A stretch of 7,282 nucleotides of DNA from Clostridia bacterium (GCA_900757025.1 CAAEMG010000176.1:1-7282), one strand, 5' to 3'; positions 1 to 6,863 are shown, numbered from the stretch's first letter. Made by a program: numbers and translations. The notes: generated by a model not told the origin, from the sequence alone.

Positions 1-1143
1 AAAACCTGCGGAAGGGCAAAAAGAGGAGAATTTCATACACCTCACGGCGTTATACAGACACCTGTTTTTATGAACGTGGGTACGGCGGCTGCCATAAAGG
101 GAGCAGTTTCAACAGAAGATTTGGAAGGCATAAAATGTCAGGTTGAGCTTTCAAATACATATCATCTTCATGTAAGACCGGGAGATGAAGTTATTAAAAA
201 ACTCGGCGGACTTCATAAATTTATGGTATGGGACAAGCCTATACTTACGGACTCCGGCGGATTTCAGGTATTTTCTCTTGCAAAACTGAGAAAAATAAAG
301 GAAGAAGGCGTTTATTTTAATTCACATATAGACGGAAGAAAAATATTCATGGGTCCCGAAGAAAGCATGAGAATACAGAGCAACCTTGCCAGCACAATAG
401 CAATGGCTTTTGACGAATGTGCTCCTGCAAAGGCTGAAAGAAGATATGTTGAAGATTCTGTTGCAAGAACAACAAGATGGCTTATAAGAAGTAAAAACGA
501 AATGGACAGGCTCAACAGCCTTGACGATACAATAAACAAACAGCAGATGCTTTTCGGCATAAATCAGGGTGCTGTTTATCCGGATATAAGAATTGAACAC
601 GCAAAAAGAATTTCCGAGCTTGATTTGGACGGATATGCAATAGGCGGTCTTGCCGTTGGCGAAACCCATGCGGAAATGTATCATATTCTTGAAGAAACAA
701 TTCCTTATCTTCCGCAAAATAAGCCAACATATCTTATGGGCGTGGGAACTCCGGAAAATATACTTGAAGCTGTTGAAAGAGGCGTTGATTTCTTCGACTG
801 CGTTCTTCCTGCAAGAAACGGACGTCATGCCCATGTTTACACAAATAAGGGCAAACTTAACCTTCTTAATGCACAGTATGAACTTGATGACACACCTATA
901 GAAGAAGGCTGCCAGTGCCCTGCCTGCCGCAGATACACAAAGGCATATATAAGACATCTTTTTAAGGCAAAAGAAATGCTTGCAATGCGTCTTTGTGTTC
1001 TTCATAATCTTTATTTCTTCAATAATCTTATGGAGGAAATAAGAAACGCCATAGACGAGGACAGATTTGCCGAGTTTAAAAAAGCAAAACTTGAAGGCTT
1101 TAAAATAGCCGAAAGTGAAAAAAAGATACAGAAAAGACGATAG
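1..1143 (+). CDS. tgt: tRNA-guanine transglycosylase (5' end cut by window edge)
   Basis: This enzyme swaps guanine-34 of GUN-anticodon tRNAs for preQ1 or a related base in queuosine modification. The reading frame is open from base 1, and comparison with the usual N-terminus suggests that only about 7-12 residues are missing; the ATG at 70 is internal. The substrate-binding DSGGFQVFSL begins with Asp codon 250-252. The catalytic nucleophile is the Asp of FDCVLPARNGRH (796-798). The zinc site is CxCxxC (Cys codons 910, 916, 925) plus the His of HNL (1003-1005), exactly 31 residues after the first Cys as in characterised enzymes. GGLAVGE carries the Val typical of bacterial preQ1-using enzymes, whereas eukaryotic queuine enzymes have Gly there. 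The N-terminal part reads NVGT and LSNTYHL where many bacterial enzymes have PVGT and LGNTYHL. No terminator follows, so some transcripts may run into yajC. The identity is very secure; the exact base used in vivo is inferred. Confidence 0.97.
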   Translation, partial: KTCGRAKRGEFHTPHGVIQTPVFMNVGTAAAIKGAVSTEDLEGIKCQVELSNTYHLHVRPGDEVIKKLGGLHKFMVWDKPILTDSGGFQVFSLAKLRKIKEEGVYFNSHIDGRKIFMGPEESMRIQSNLASTIAMAFDECAPAKAERRYVEDSVARTTRWLIRSKNEMDRLNSLDDTINKQQMLFGINQGAVYPDIRIEHAKRISELDLDGYAIGGLAVGETHAEMYHILEETIPYLPQNKPTYLMGVGTPENILEAVERGVDFFDCVLPARNGRHAHVYTNKGKLNLLNAQYELDDTPIEEGCQCPACRRYTKAYIRHLFKAKEMLAMRLCVLHNLYFFNNLMEEIRNAIDEDRFAEFKKAKLEGFKIAESEKKIQKRR

Positions 1144-1158
1144 GTTTAATGCAGATTA

Positions 1159-1187
1159 TTGACGTTGACAAATAACTATTGTATAAT
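1159..1187 (+). promoter_or_regulatory. sigma-A-type promoter for yajC
   Basis: TTGACG (1159-1164) and a perfect TATAAT (1182-1187) are separated by the ideal 17 bp. Transcription would start near 1194 and give a leader of about 70 nt before yajC. A second TTGACA at 1165-1170 is only 11 bp from the -10 box and cannot pair with it. The position just after the tgt stop suggests that yajC can be transcribed independently of the upstream genes. Confidence 0.75.
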
Positions 1188-1264
1188 TTATTCAATGGTC
1201 TTAAACAATTTCGACTTGGCTTCGTATATGTTTACGACAAACTTATTTCAAAGGAGAGAAAAAA

Positions 1265-1738
1265 ATGAATTTTAGTTTACTTACAACTGTTGTAGGCGGC
1301 GGCTCATCATCAGCTTCATCTTCAGGCGGCGGACTTACAAGCAATCCTATGGTTCTTATTGTTTTATATGTTATTGTTATCTTCGGAGCAATGTATTTCT
1401 TCTCAATAAGACCACAGAAGAAGAAAAAAGCCGAAATGGAACAGATGAGAAACGACATCAAACCTGGCGACACAGTTCTTCTTGATACAGGTTTCTTTGG
1501 AAAAATCGTTGATGTTACAGCTGAATGCTACATAATAGAATTCGGCACAAACAAAGGTGTTCGTATACCTGTACTTAAACAGGCTGTATACGCAAAGAAA
1601 GAACCAAACCTTACAAACAAGGCTGAGGAAGAACCTGTACCTGAAAAGAAATCTCTTTTCGGCGGCAAAAAGAAAGAAGAAGCTCCAAAGACTGAAGAAG
1701 TTAAGGCTGAGGAAACAAAAACAGAAGAAAATAAATAA
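1265..1738 (+). CDS. yajC: YajC, Sec translocase accessory subunit
   Basis: YajC is a small single-span membrane protein that associates with SecDF-YidC and the SecYEG channel. The 157-residue product has a Gly/Ser-rich N-terminal stretch (about 11-23), one hydrophobic membrane segment (about 28-47), and then the hallmark RPQKKKK junction (49-55), which by the positive-inside rule places the C-terminal part in the cytoplasm. The conserved small domain follows, with IKPGDTVLLDTGFFGKIV (65-82) and GVRIPVLKQAV (98-108). The last 45 residues are a charged Lys/Glu/Pro tail that looks disordered, which makes the protein longer than the usual 85-115 residues. The ATG is preceded by AAGGAG at 1251-1256, 8 nt upstream. 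It follows tgt, a common arrangement in bacteria, but no secD or secF comes next. A terminator directly follows the stop, so yajC forms its own short unit, or the end of a tgt-yajC unit. Confidence 0.93.
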   Translation: MNFSLLTTVVGGGSSSASSSGGGLTSNPMVLIVLYVIVIFGAMYFFSIRPQKKKKAEMEQMRNDIKPGDTVLLDTGFFGKIVDVTAECYIIEFGTNKGVRIPVLKQAVYAKKEPNLTNKAEEEPVPEKKSLFGGKKKEEAPKTEEVKAEETKTEENK

Positions 1739-1746
1739 AGATTTTC

Positions 1747-1784
1747 AAATCCCATTTGTGTCTTTTACGCAGATGGGATTTTTT
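1747..1784 (+). terminator. intrinsic terminator after yajC
   Basis: The arms AAATCCCAT and ATGGGATTT continue inward through G-T-tolerant pairs to give a stem of about 14 bp (1747-1760 with 1768-1781) and a 7-nt loop (1761-1767). The stem runs straight into a T tract (1779-1784). The hairpin starts 8 bases after the yajC stop codon and separates yajC from the next operon. Confidence 0.9.
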
Positions 1785-1867
1785 ATAAAGCCAAACTGTT
1801 TTTTGAACATATATTTATATAAAATAATAACTTTTTGTATTTTATTGTATTATATTGATTAATATTT

Positions 1868-1896
1868 TTGACAAACGGGACAAAAAAATATAAACT
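1868..1896 (+). promoter_or_regulatory. probable promoter of the activase operon
   Basis: A perfect -35 box TTGACA lies at 1868-1873. The -10 box is less clear: TAAACT (1891-1896) gives a 17-bp spacer with 4 of 6 matches, while TATAAA (1889-1894) gives 15 bp with 5 of 6. Either choice puts the start near 1900. The -10 region overlaps the left arm of the inverted repeat at 1892-1967, so a protein bound to that arm could block RNA polymerase. The surrounding DNA is very AT-rich, which lowers confidence in the exact -10. Confidence 0.55.
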
Positions 1897-1967
1897 ATAT
1901 ATGTTGTAAATCGGCAGAATATTCGACAGTAATATTGTTTTCTGCCGTTTAAATTTATATATAGTTT
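1892..1967 (+). repeat. nested inverted repeat in the operon leader
   Basis: The outer arms AAACTATATAT (1892-1902) and ATATATAGTTT (1957-1967) are perfect 11-bp complements. Inside them CGGCAGAA (1912-1919) and TTCTGCCG (1940-1947) are perfect 8-bp complements, extended by AAA/TTT next to them. A third pair AATATT (1918-1923 and 1931-1936) can form a small apical stem as an alternative to the inner tip. All pairs nest in register, so a single long hairpin is possible. The structure ends one base before the GGGAG ribosome-binding site. It has no T tract and so does not look like a terminator. It could be an RNA control element, a pair of operator sites, or both; I do not recognise it as a known riboswitch. 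Confidence 0.7.
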
Positions 1968-1968
1968 T

Positions 1969-1973
1969 GGGAG
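1969..1973 (+). promoter_or_regulatory. ribosome-binding site that fixes the TTG start
   Basis: GGGAG sits 8 nt before TTG 1982. In-frame alternatives are TTG 1967, which lies in the repeat arm and just upstream of this site, and GTG 1973, which overlaps the site itself. Only TTG 1982 has correct spacing, and it gives the family-typical beginning M-K-I-G-L-D-V-G-S-T with hardly any residues before the phosphate-binding loop. Confidence 0.75.
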
Positions 1974-1981
1974 TGAAATAT

Positions 1982-4915
1982 TTGAAAATAGGATTGGACG
2001 TGGGTTCAACCACAATAAAAAGCATAGTTCTTGATAAATGCGGAAGCATTGTATATTCCGCATACGAAAGACACTTTTCACAGATTACAGCCAAAACCGT
2101 TGAGGCTCTTTCCAAAATAAAAGAGCATTTTTCAAAGGAAAAAGATTTTAACCTTGTTATATCCGGTTCTGCCGGTATGGGTATGGCTGAAAGCTGCGGA
2201 ATTGATTTTGTTCAGGAAGTTTATGCAACAAAAGTATCGGCAGAAAAGAATGTTCCCGATACAGATGTAATAATAGAGCTTGGCGGCGAGGACGCAAAAA
2301 TTATATTTCTTCAGGGTGCTATGGAGGCACGTATGAACGGAAGCTGTGCCGGAGGTACAGGTGCTTTTATAGACCAGATGGCTACTCTTCTTAATATTAC
2401 GCCCGATGAAATGAATGAATATGCAAAAGAAAGCACAAAGCAGTATACAATAGCGTCAAGATGCGGTGTTTTTGCAAAAAGCGATATTCAGCCGTTGATA
2501 AATCAGGGTGCAGACAAGCGTGATATTTCAGCAAGCATTTTCAGTGCAGTTGTAAACCAGACAATAGGCGGTTTGGCACAGGGCAGACAGATAAAAGGCC
2601 ATGTGCTTTATTTGGGTGGACCTCTTACGTTTATGTCCGAGCTTAGAAAAAGTTTTGACAATGCCCTTAAATTAAAGGGTGTATGCCCAGAAAATTCACT
2701 TTACTATGTTGCTATGGGTGCGGCACTGAGTGCAAAAACAAAGGTTGATTTGGACGATGTTATAGAAAAACTTTCCAATTATGAATCGGTAAACAGCTTT
2801 GTAACGCTCCCTCCTCTTTTTGAAAATGAGCAGGAATATGAAGATTTTAAAGCACGCCACGCAAAAGCAGACGTTAAATATGGTTCTCTTGAAGGATATA
2901 AGGGAAAAGCATATGTTGGCATAGACGCAGGTTCAACTACTGTAAAAGCCGTTATAATGGGCGAAAGCAAAGAAATTTTGGACAGTACATATCTTTCCAA
3001 CAGCGGAAACCCTGTGCCTATAGTAAAAAAATATCTTGAAAGCGTGTATGAAAGAGTTCCGGATATAAATATTGCATCTTCATGCGTAACAGGCTACGGA
3101 GAGGATATTATAAAAAATGCTTTTTCCATAGACAGAGGCCTTGTTGAAACAATGGCACATTTAAAAGCCGCACAGCAGTTTATGCCTGATGTCGAATTTA
3201 TAATAGATATCGGCGGACAGGATATGAAGTGCTTTAAAATAAGAAATTCAACCATAGACAATATTTATCTTAATGAAGCCTGCTCGTCGGGCTGTGGCTC
3301 ATTCCTCCAGACTTTTGCAAATGCACTTCATTACAGTGCAGATGAATTTTCAAAACTCGGTCTTTTCTCTAAAAATGCCGTTGACCTTGGTTCAAGATGT
3401 ACCGTATTTATGAATTCATCGGTAAAACAGGCACAAAAAGACGGCGTAAGCACAGAGGATATTTCAGCCGGTCTTTCAATAAGCGTTGTTAAAAACGCAA
3501 TTTATAAGGTTATAAGACCTTCAAGCATAGAAGAACTTGGCAAAAAAATAGTTGTTCAAGGCGGAACTTTCTTGAATGACGCTGTTTTAAGAGCCTTTGA
3601 AAGAGAGCTTGGCATAAATGTTGTTCGTCCTGTAATTGCAGGGCTTATGGGCGCATACGGCTGTGCTCTTGACGCACAGGCACACGACAAGGAAAAAAGC
3701 AGTATAATTTCAGCTGAGGAACTTAAAAACTTCCACCATGAAGTTAAAAATGTAAACTGCGGACTTTGCAGCAACAACTGTCTTTTAAGTGTAAATACAT
3801 TCAGCGGCGGCAGAAAATACATAGCCGGAAATAAATGTGAAAGACCTGTAACAAAAAGAATTTCCGACTCAAAATACAATATTTACAAATATAAACAGGA
3901 ACTTCTTTCTTCCTATAAAAATATGAAGGGCAAAAGAAGAGAGGTTATAGGCCTTCCTTTGGGGCTTAATATGTATGAACTTGTGCCTTTCTGGCATAAA
4001 TTCTTTGAAACTCTCGGTTTTGGCGTTGAAGTTTCACCTTTCTCAAACAGGGAAATATATCTTTCGGGTCAGTATTCGATACCGAGCGATACTGTTTGTT
4101 TTCCGGCAAAAATGCTTCACGGTCATGTGGAATATCTCTGTGAAAAACAGGTTGACGCAGTGTTTTATCCATGTATGAGCTTTAACTTTAATGAAAAAAT
4201 GGGCGACAACAACTATAACTGTCCTGTTGTGGCATATTATCCCGAAGTTATAGCCGCAAATATGCACTTTGACGGAAAAACAAAACTTATAAACGATTAT
4301 GTCGGCCCTCATAAAAGAAAGTTTTTCCCAGAAAAAATGACCGAGCTTTTAAGCAAATATTTTGACGGAATAACTTATAAAGCTGTTAAAAAGGCATCTG
4401 ACCTTGCTTTTAAAGAAAGAGATATTTTCCTTGAAAATGTTCGCAAAAAAGGAAAAGAAATTGTGGAAAGGGCAAGAAAAGAAGGCAGAAGAATAATTGT
4501 TCTTTGCGGCAGACCTTACCATGCAGACCCCGAAATTAACCATGGAATAGATATGCTTATTAATTCTTTCGGCGTTTCGGTTATATCGGAGGATTCCGTA
4601 AGCAATCTTGTTTCAAAATTTCCTGTACACGTTTTAAACCAGTGGATGTATCATTCAAGGCTTTATGCGGCGGCAAAATATACCTGTTCACAGCCCGATA
4701 TGGACGTTGTTCAGCTTGTAAGTTTTGGCTGCGGACTGGACGCAATAACTACAGACGAGGTGCGAAGCATAGTTGAAAGTGCAGGAAAAATATACACACA
4801 GATAAAAATAGACGAAATTACAAACCTTGGAGCTGTAAAGGTTCGTTTAAGAAGTCTTTTGGCGGCCCTTGAACAGCAGAAAGAGAATGAAAATGGCAGA
4901 ATTAAAAAGAGCTAA
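1982..4915 (+). CDS. tandem acyl-CoA dehydratase activase (HgdC/BadF type) with DUF2229-like domain
   Basis: Large cytoplasmic ATP-dependent electron-transfer protein, 977 residues from TTG 1982. Domain 1 (about 1-260) is an ASKHA ATPase of the BcrA/BadF/HgdC family: phosphate loop GLDVGSTTIK (4-13), ELGGED (99-104), and cluster cysteines C122 in NGSCAGGTG and C161 in SRCGVF. Domain 2 (about 308-560) repeats the pattern: GIDAGSTTVK from 313, DIGGQD (409-414), C434 in ACSSGC and C473 in SRCTVF. Both pairs are 39 residues apart, the spacing of HgdC. A four-Cys motif follows (C593, C596, C600, C619). The last third is DUF2229-like, with C706, C731, C747, GRPYH (843-847) and C917 in FGCGLD. In known relatives such proteins energise an electron with ATP and pass it to a dehydratase or reductase. 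The next gene, overlapping by 23 bases, encodes the likely partner. The substrate is unknown. Domain identity is secure; the physiological role is inferred. Confidence 0.9.
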   Translation: MKIGLDVGSTTIKSIVLDKCGSIVYSAYERHFSQITAKTVEALSKIKEHFSKEKDFNLVISGSAGMGMAESCGIDFVQEVYATKVSAEKNVPDTDVIIELGGEDAKIIFLQGAMEARMNGSCAGGTGAFIDQMATLLNITPDEMNEYAKESTKQYTIASRCGVFAKSDIQPLINQGADKRDISASIFSAVVNQTIGGLAQGRQIKGHVLYLGGPLTFMSELRKSFDNALKLKGVCPENSLYYVAMGAALSAKTKVDLDDVIEKLSNYESVNSFVTLPPLFENEQEYEDFKARHAKADVKYGSLEGYKGKAYVGIDAGSTTVKAVIMGESKEILDSTYLSNSGNPVPIVKKYLESVYERVPDINIASSCVTGYGEDIIKNAFSIDRGLVETMAHLKAAQQFMPDVEFIIDIGGQDMKCFKIRNSTIDNIYLNEACSSGCGSFLQTFANALHYSADEFSKLGLFSKNAVDLGSRCTVFMNSSVKQAQKDGVSTEDISAGLSISVVKNAIYKVIRPSSIEELGKKIVVQGGTFLNDAVLRAFERELGINVVRPVIAGLMGAYGCALDAQAHDKEKSSIISAEELKNFHHEVKNVNCGLCSNNCLLSVNTFSGGRKYIAGNKCERPVTKRISDSKYNIYKYKQELLSSYKNMKGKRREVIGLPLGLNMYELVPFWHKFFETLGFGVEVSPFSNREIYLSGQYSIPSDTVCFPAKMLHGHVEYLCEKQVDAVFYPCMSFNFNEKMGDNNYNCPVVAYYPEVIAANMHFDGKTKLINDYVGPHKRKFFPEKMTELLSKYFDGITYKAVKKASDLAFKERDIFLENVRKKGKEIVERARKEGRRIIVLCGRPYHADPEINHGIDMLINSFGVSVISEDSVSNLVSKFPVHVLNQWMYHSRLYAAAKYTCSQPDMDVVQLVSFGCGLDAITTDEVRSIVESAGKIYTQIKIDEITNLGAVKVRLRSLLAALEQQKENENGRIKKS

Positions 4916-6164
4916 AAACGGCAGAATTATATTTACAAAAGAAATGAAAAAAGACTACACAATTCTTGTGCCGGATATGCTGCCCGTTCATTTTGAAATA
5001 ATGAAATATGTATTTCTTAACGAAGGCTATAAAATAGAGCTTTTGAGAACGGCAAAAGAGGAAATAAAGCAGCTTGGGCTTAGATATGTGCATAACGATA
5101 CCTGTTATCCGGCACTTTTGGTAATAGGTCAGTTTTTGGAGGCTTTAAACAGCGGAAAATATGATGTAAACAAAACTGCGCTTATTATAATGCAGTCCGG
5201 CGGAGGATGCCGTGCGTCAAACTATATTCATCTTATAAGAAAAGCCCTTGTAAAAGCAGGCTACAGTCAGGTTCCCGTTATTTCTTTTAATCTTTCGGGA
5301 ATGGAATATAACCCCGGCTTTCAGCTTACGATACCTATTATAAGAAGATGTACGGCGGCTGTTATATACGGCGACCTTATAATGCTTTTGAAAAACCAGA
5401 CAAAGGCATATGAGATAAATAAAGGCTATACAGACAAGGCTATTAAAAAATGCGTGAAGGCTATTATAAGTCAGTTTAAAAAATCCTGTGGCTACAGCTT
5501 TAACGATATGAAGAAGAATTTTGACAGAATTATAGCCGAGTTTGCCGCAATACCAATGAACAGAGTTCCGAAAGTAAAGGTAGGTATAGTCGGAGAAATT
5601 TATGTTAAATATGCAAGCTTTGCAAACAATAACCTTGAAGATTTTCTTGCGGAACAGAACTGCGAAGTTATGGTTCCTGGTCTTTTGGGATTTTTGATGT
5701 TTAAGGTTGACGCACGTATACAGGATGTTAAAATATACGGCGGAAGCAAGGTTAAGCTTGCCATAGCCACAGCACTTCTTAATTATTTTAAGAAGGTTGA
5801 AAAGGCATTTATGGAGGCTGTAAACAAATATCCTGTTTTCACACAGCTTTCGGCTTATGAAGATACAAAGCCTCTTGTAAAAGACCTTATAAGCGTTGGC
5901 AACCGTATGGGAGAAGGCTGGTTCCTTCCTGCGGAAATGATAGAGCTCGTAAAACACGGATACGAAAACATTGTATGTACTCAGCCTTTCGGCTGTCTGC
6001 CTACACACGTATGCGGAAAAGGCATGATACATAAAATTAAACAGATGTATCCCAAAGCAAACATTGTGCCTATAGATTATGACCCTGGCGCAACAAAGGT
6101 AAATCAGGAAAACAGAATAAAACTTATGCTTTCGGTAGCAAGAGAAAGCTTGGAGGAAAAATAA
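4893..6164 (+). CDS. HgdB-like (COG3581-type) 2-hydroxyacyl-CoA dehydratase family subunit
   Basis: Probable Fe-S partner of the upstream activase, 423 residues. I chose ATG 4893 because AAAGAG ends 7 nt upstream; ATG 4887 is too close to that site. The start region overlaps the activase gene in the +1 frame, which suggests translational coupling. Conserved-looking cysteine motifs are HNDTC (C71), SGGGCRASN (C106), C153, C257, and IVCTQPFGC with HVCGKG (C362, C368, C374), good candidates for Fe-S ligands. VPDMLPVHF near the N-terminus and VGIVGEIYVKY near 229 mark the beginnings of two Rossmann-like halves, as in the HgdB fold. As I recall, in many Clostridia this segment, starting at FTKEMKK, is the C-terminal part of a single protein of about 1,400 residues, so this gene looks like a split-off domain. 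The family assignment is secure. Whether it dehydrates, reduces or does something else, and on which substrate, cannot be read from the sequence. Confidence 0.88.
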   Translation: MAELKRAKNGRIIFTKEMKKDYTILVPDMLPVHFEIMKYVFLNEGYKIELLRTAKEEIKQLGLRYVHNDTCYPALLVIGQFLEALNSGKYDVNKTALIIMQSGGGCRASNYIHLIRKALVKAGYSQVPVISFNLSGMEYNPGFQLTIPIIRRCTAAVIYGDLIMLLKNQTKAYEINKGYTDKAIKKCVKAIISQFKKSCGYSFNDMKKNFDRIIAEFAAIPMNRVPKVKVGIVGEIYVKYASFANNNLEDFLAEQNCEVMVPGLLGFLMFKVDARIQDVKIYGGSKVKLAIATALLNYFKKVEKAFMEAVNKYPVFTQLSAYEDTKPLVKDLISVGNRMGEGWFLPAEMIELVKHGYENIVCTQPFGCLPTHVCGKGMIHKIKQMYPKANIVPIDYDPGATKVNQENRIKLMLSVARESLEEK

Positions 6165-6667
6165 TGGAATACTGGGATATATACGACAGCAATAAGAAAA
6201 AAACAGGCCGTACAATGAAACGCAACGACTGGATACTTAAAGACGGAGAATATCATCTTTCTGTGCTTGGCGTTGTTATGAGAACAGACGGAAAATTTCT
6301 TATTACAAAAAGAGTAATGACAAAGGCTTGGGCTCCCGGCTGGTGGGAAGTTTCCGGCGGTGCCGTTCAGGCAGGGGAAGAGTCTTACGAGGCAGTTTTA
6401 AGAGAAGTAAGAGAAGAAACAGGCATTGACGTTTCCGGCTGTGAAGGAGGATTTGTTTTTTCTTACCACAGGGAAAACCCAGGAAAAGGCGACAACTACT
6501 TTGTTGACGTATACCGTTTTATAAAGGATTTTGATGAAAGCGACATTAAAATTCAGACGGAAGAGGCTCTTGACTTTAAAATTGCAACACACGAAGAAAT
6601 CAAAAAACTTGCAGACGAGGGAATATTCCTTCATTATGACAGCATAAAACAGGTTTTTGAGAAATAA
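6164..6667 (+). CDS. Nudix hydrolase
   Basis: 167-residue cytoplasmic Nudix protein. The box GX5EX7REUXEEXGU is perfect at residues 66-88 (G66, E72, R80, E81, E84, E85, G87, I88), so the metal-binding catalytic glutamates are present. The N-terminus WDIYD...KTGRT resembles the group related to isopentenyl-diphosphate isomerase and YfcD-like proteins, with HLSVLGVVMR starting the Nudix fold. Members hydrolyse nucleoside diphosphates linked to another group; the substrate here cannot be predicted. The ATG shares one base with the previous stop (TAATG) and has GGAGG at 6152-6156, 7 nt upstream, so it is translated as part of the operon. A terminator follows directly. A link to the activase pair, for example clearing a CoA- or nucleotide-type by-product, is only a guess from operon position; co-transcription by chance is also possible. 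Confidence 0.93.
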   Translation: MEYWDIYDSNKKKTGRTMKRNDWILKDGEYHLSVLGVVMRTDGKFLITKRVMTKAWAPGWWEVSGGAVQAGEESYEAVLREVREETGIDVSGCEGGFVFSYHRENPGKGDNYFVDVYRFIKDFDESDIKIQTEEALDFKIATHEEIKKLADEGIFLHYDSIKQVFEK

Positions 6668-6670
6668 TTA

Positions 6671-6718
6671 AAAGGCATATTTTACATGGATTTTGGGTGT
6701 AAAATATGCCTTTGGTTT
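6671..6718 (+). terminator. operon terminator, possibly bidirectional
   Basis: The arms AAAGGCATATTTTACA (6671-6686) and TGTAAAATATGCCTTT (6698-6713) are perfect 16-bp complements around an 11-nt loop. The + strand tail is TTTGGTTTTA, a T tract broken by two Gs. The - strand tail is TTTTAATTATTT. The hairpin starts 3 bases after the Nudix stop codon and could end transcription from both sides. Confidence 0.8.
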
Positions 6719-6743
6719 TATACATAGATATTATTTTAATGGC

Positions 6744-6802
6744 AAAAGAACGGTATTTGCGGTGATTTGGGGAAATATCGCAGTGTGTGGTATCGTTTTT
6801 TT
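6744..6802 (+). terminator. second hairpin with seven-T tail; backup terminator or small-RNA end
   Basis: AAAAGAACGGTA (6744-6755) pairs with TATCGTTTTTTT (6791-6802) over 12 positions with two G-T pairs. Inside, TGCGGTG (6758-6764) pairs with TATCGCA (6776-6782), also with G-T pairs. The inner helix is offset by an 8-nt bulge on the right side. The stem closes into a run of seven T's (6796-6802). It lies about 30 bases past the broken T tract of the operon terminator, so it may catch read-through transcripts. Confidence 0.45.
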
Positions 6803-6803
6803 G

Positions 6804-6845
6804 ACTAATGTTATAAACTGGCAGTTTATAGCACAGACTATTAGT
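6804..6845. repeat. 19-bp perfect palindrome with flanking arms
   Basis: TATAAACTG (6812-6820), a single central G, and CAGTTTATA (6822-6830) form a perfect odd palindrome. It is flanked by a second complementary pair ACTAAT (6804-6809) and ATTAGT (6840-6845). A one-base centre is poor for an RNA hairpin but normal for a dimeric DNA-binding protein, so this looks more like an operator or recombination site than a terminator. No gene adjoins it closely. Confidence 0.6.
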
Positions 6846-6863
6846 TATCCGAACTATCAAAAA

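Noticed and set aside
322..1005. - strand open frame (227 codons) opposite tgt
   Set aside because: It is a shadow of tgt; its product has no recognisable domain and the tgt frame carries all catalytic residues.
1165..1187. Perfect TTGACA paired with TATAAT before yajC
   Set aside because: The spacer is only 11 bp; the overlapping TTGACG six bases upstream gives 17 bp.
1222..1237. Small hairpin TCGTA/TACGA in the yajC leader
   Set aside because: Only 5 bp with a 6-nt loop; expected by chance in AT-rich DNA.
1783..2115. - strand open frame across the leader and activase start
   Set aside because: The translation is low-complexity AT-rich (Ile, Tyr, Phe, Lys) and overlaps the leader repeats and the conserved phosphate loop of the activase.
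4880..4915. Programmed -1 frameshift at the A-rich overlap
   Set aside because: Joining the two frames needs a +1, not a -1, shift, and there is no clear slippery heptamer with a stimulatory structure. Kept only as a minor option under the split-gene finding.
5217..6215. Long - strand open frame (332 codons) opposite the HgdB-like gene
   Set aside because: It lies fully antisense to a clearly conserved gene and is a composition artefact, with many Cys, Tyr and Phe, no family motifs and no ribosome-binding site.
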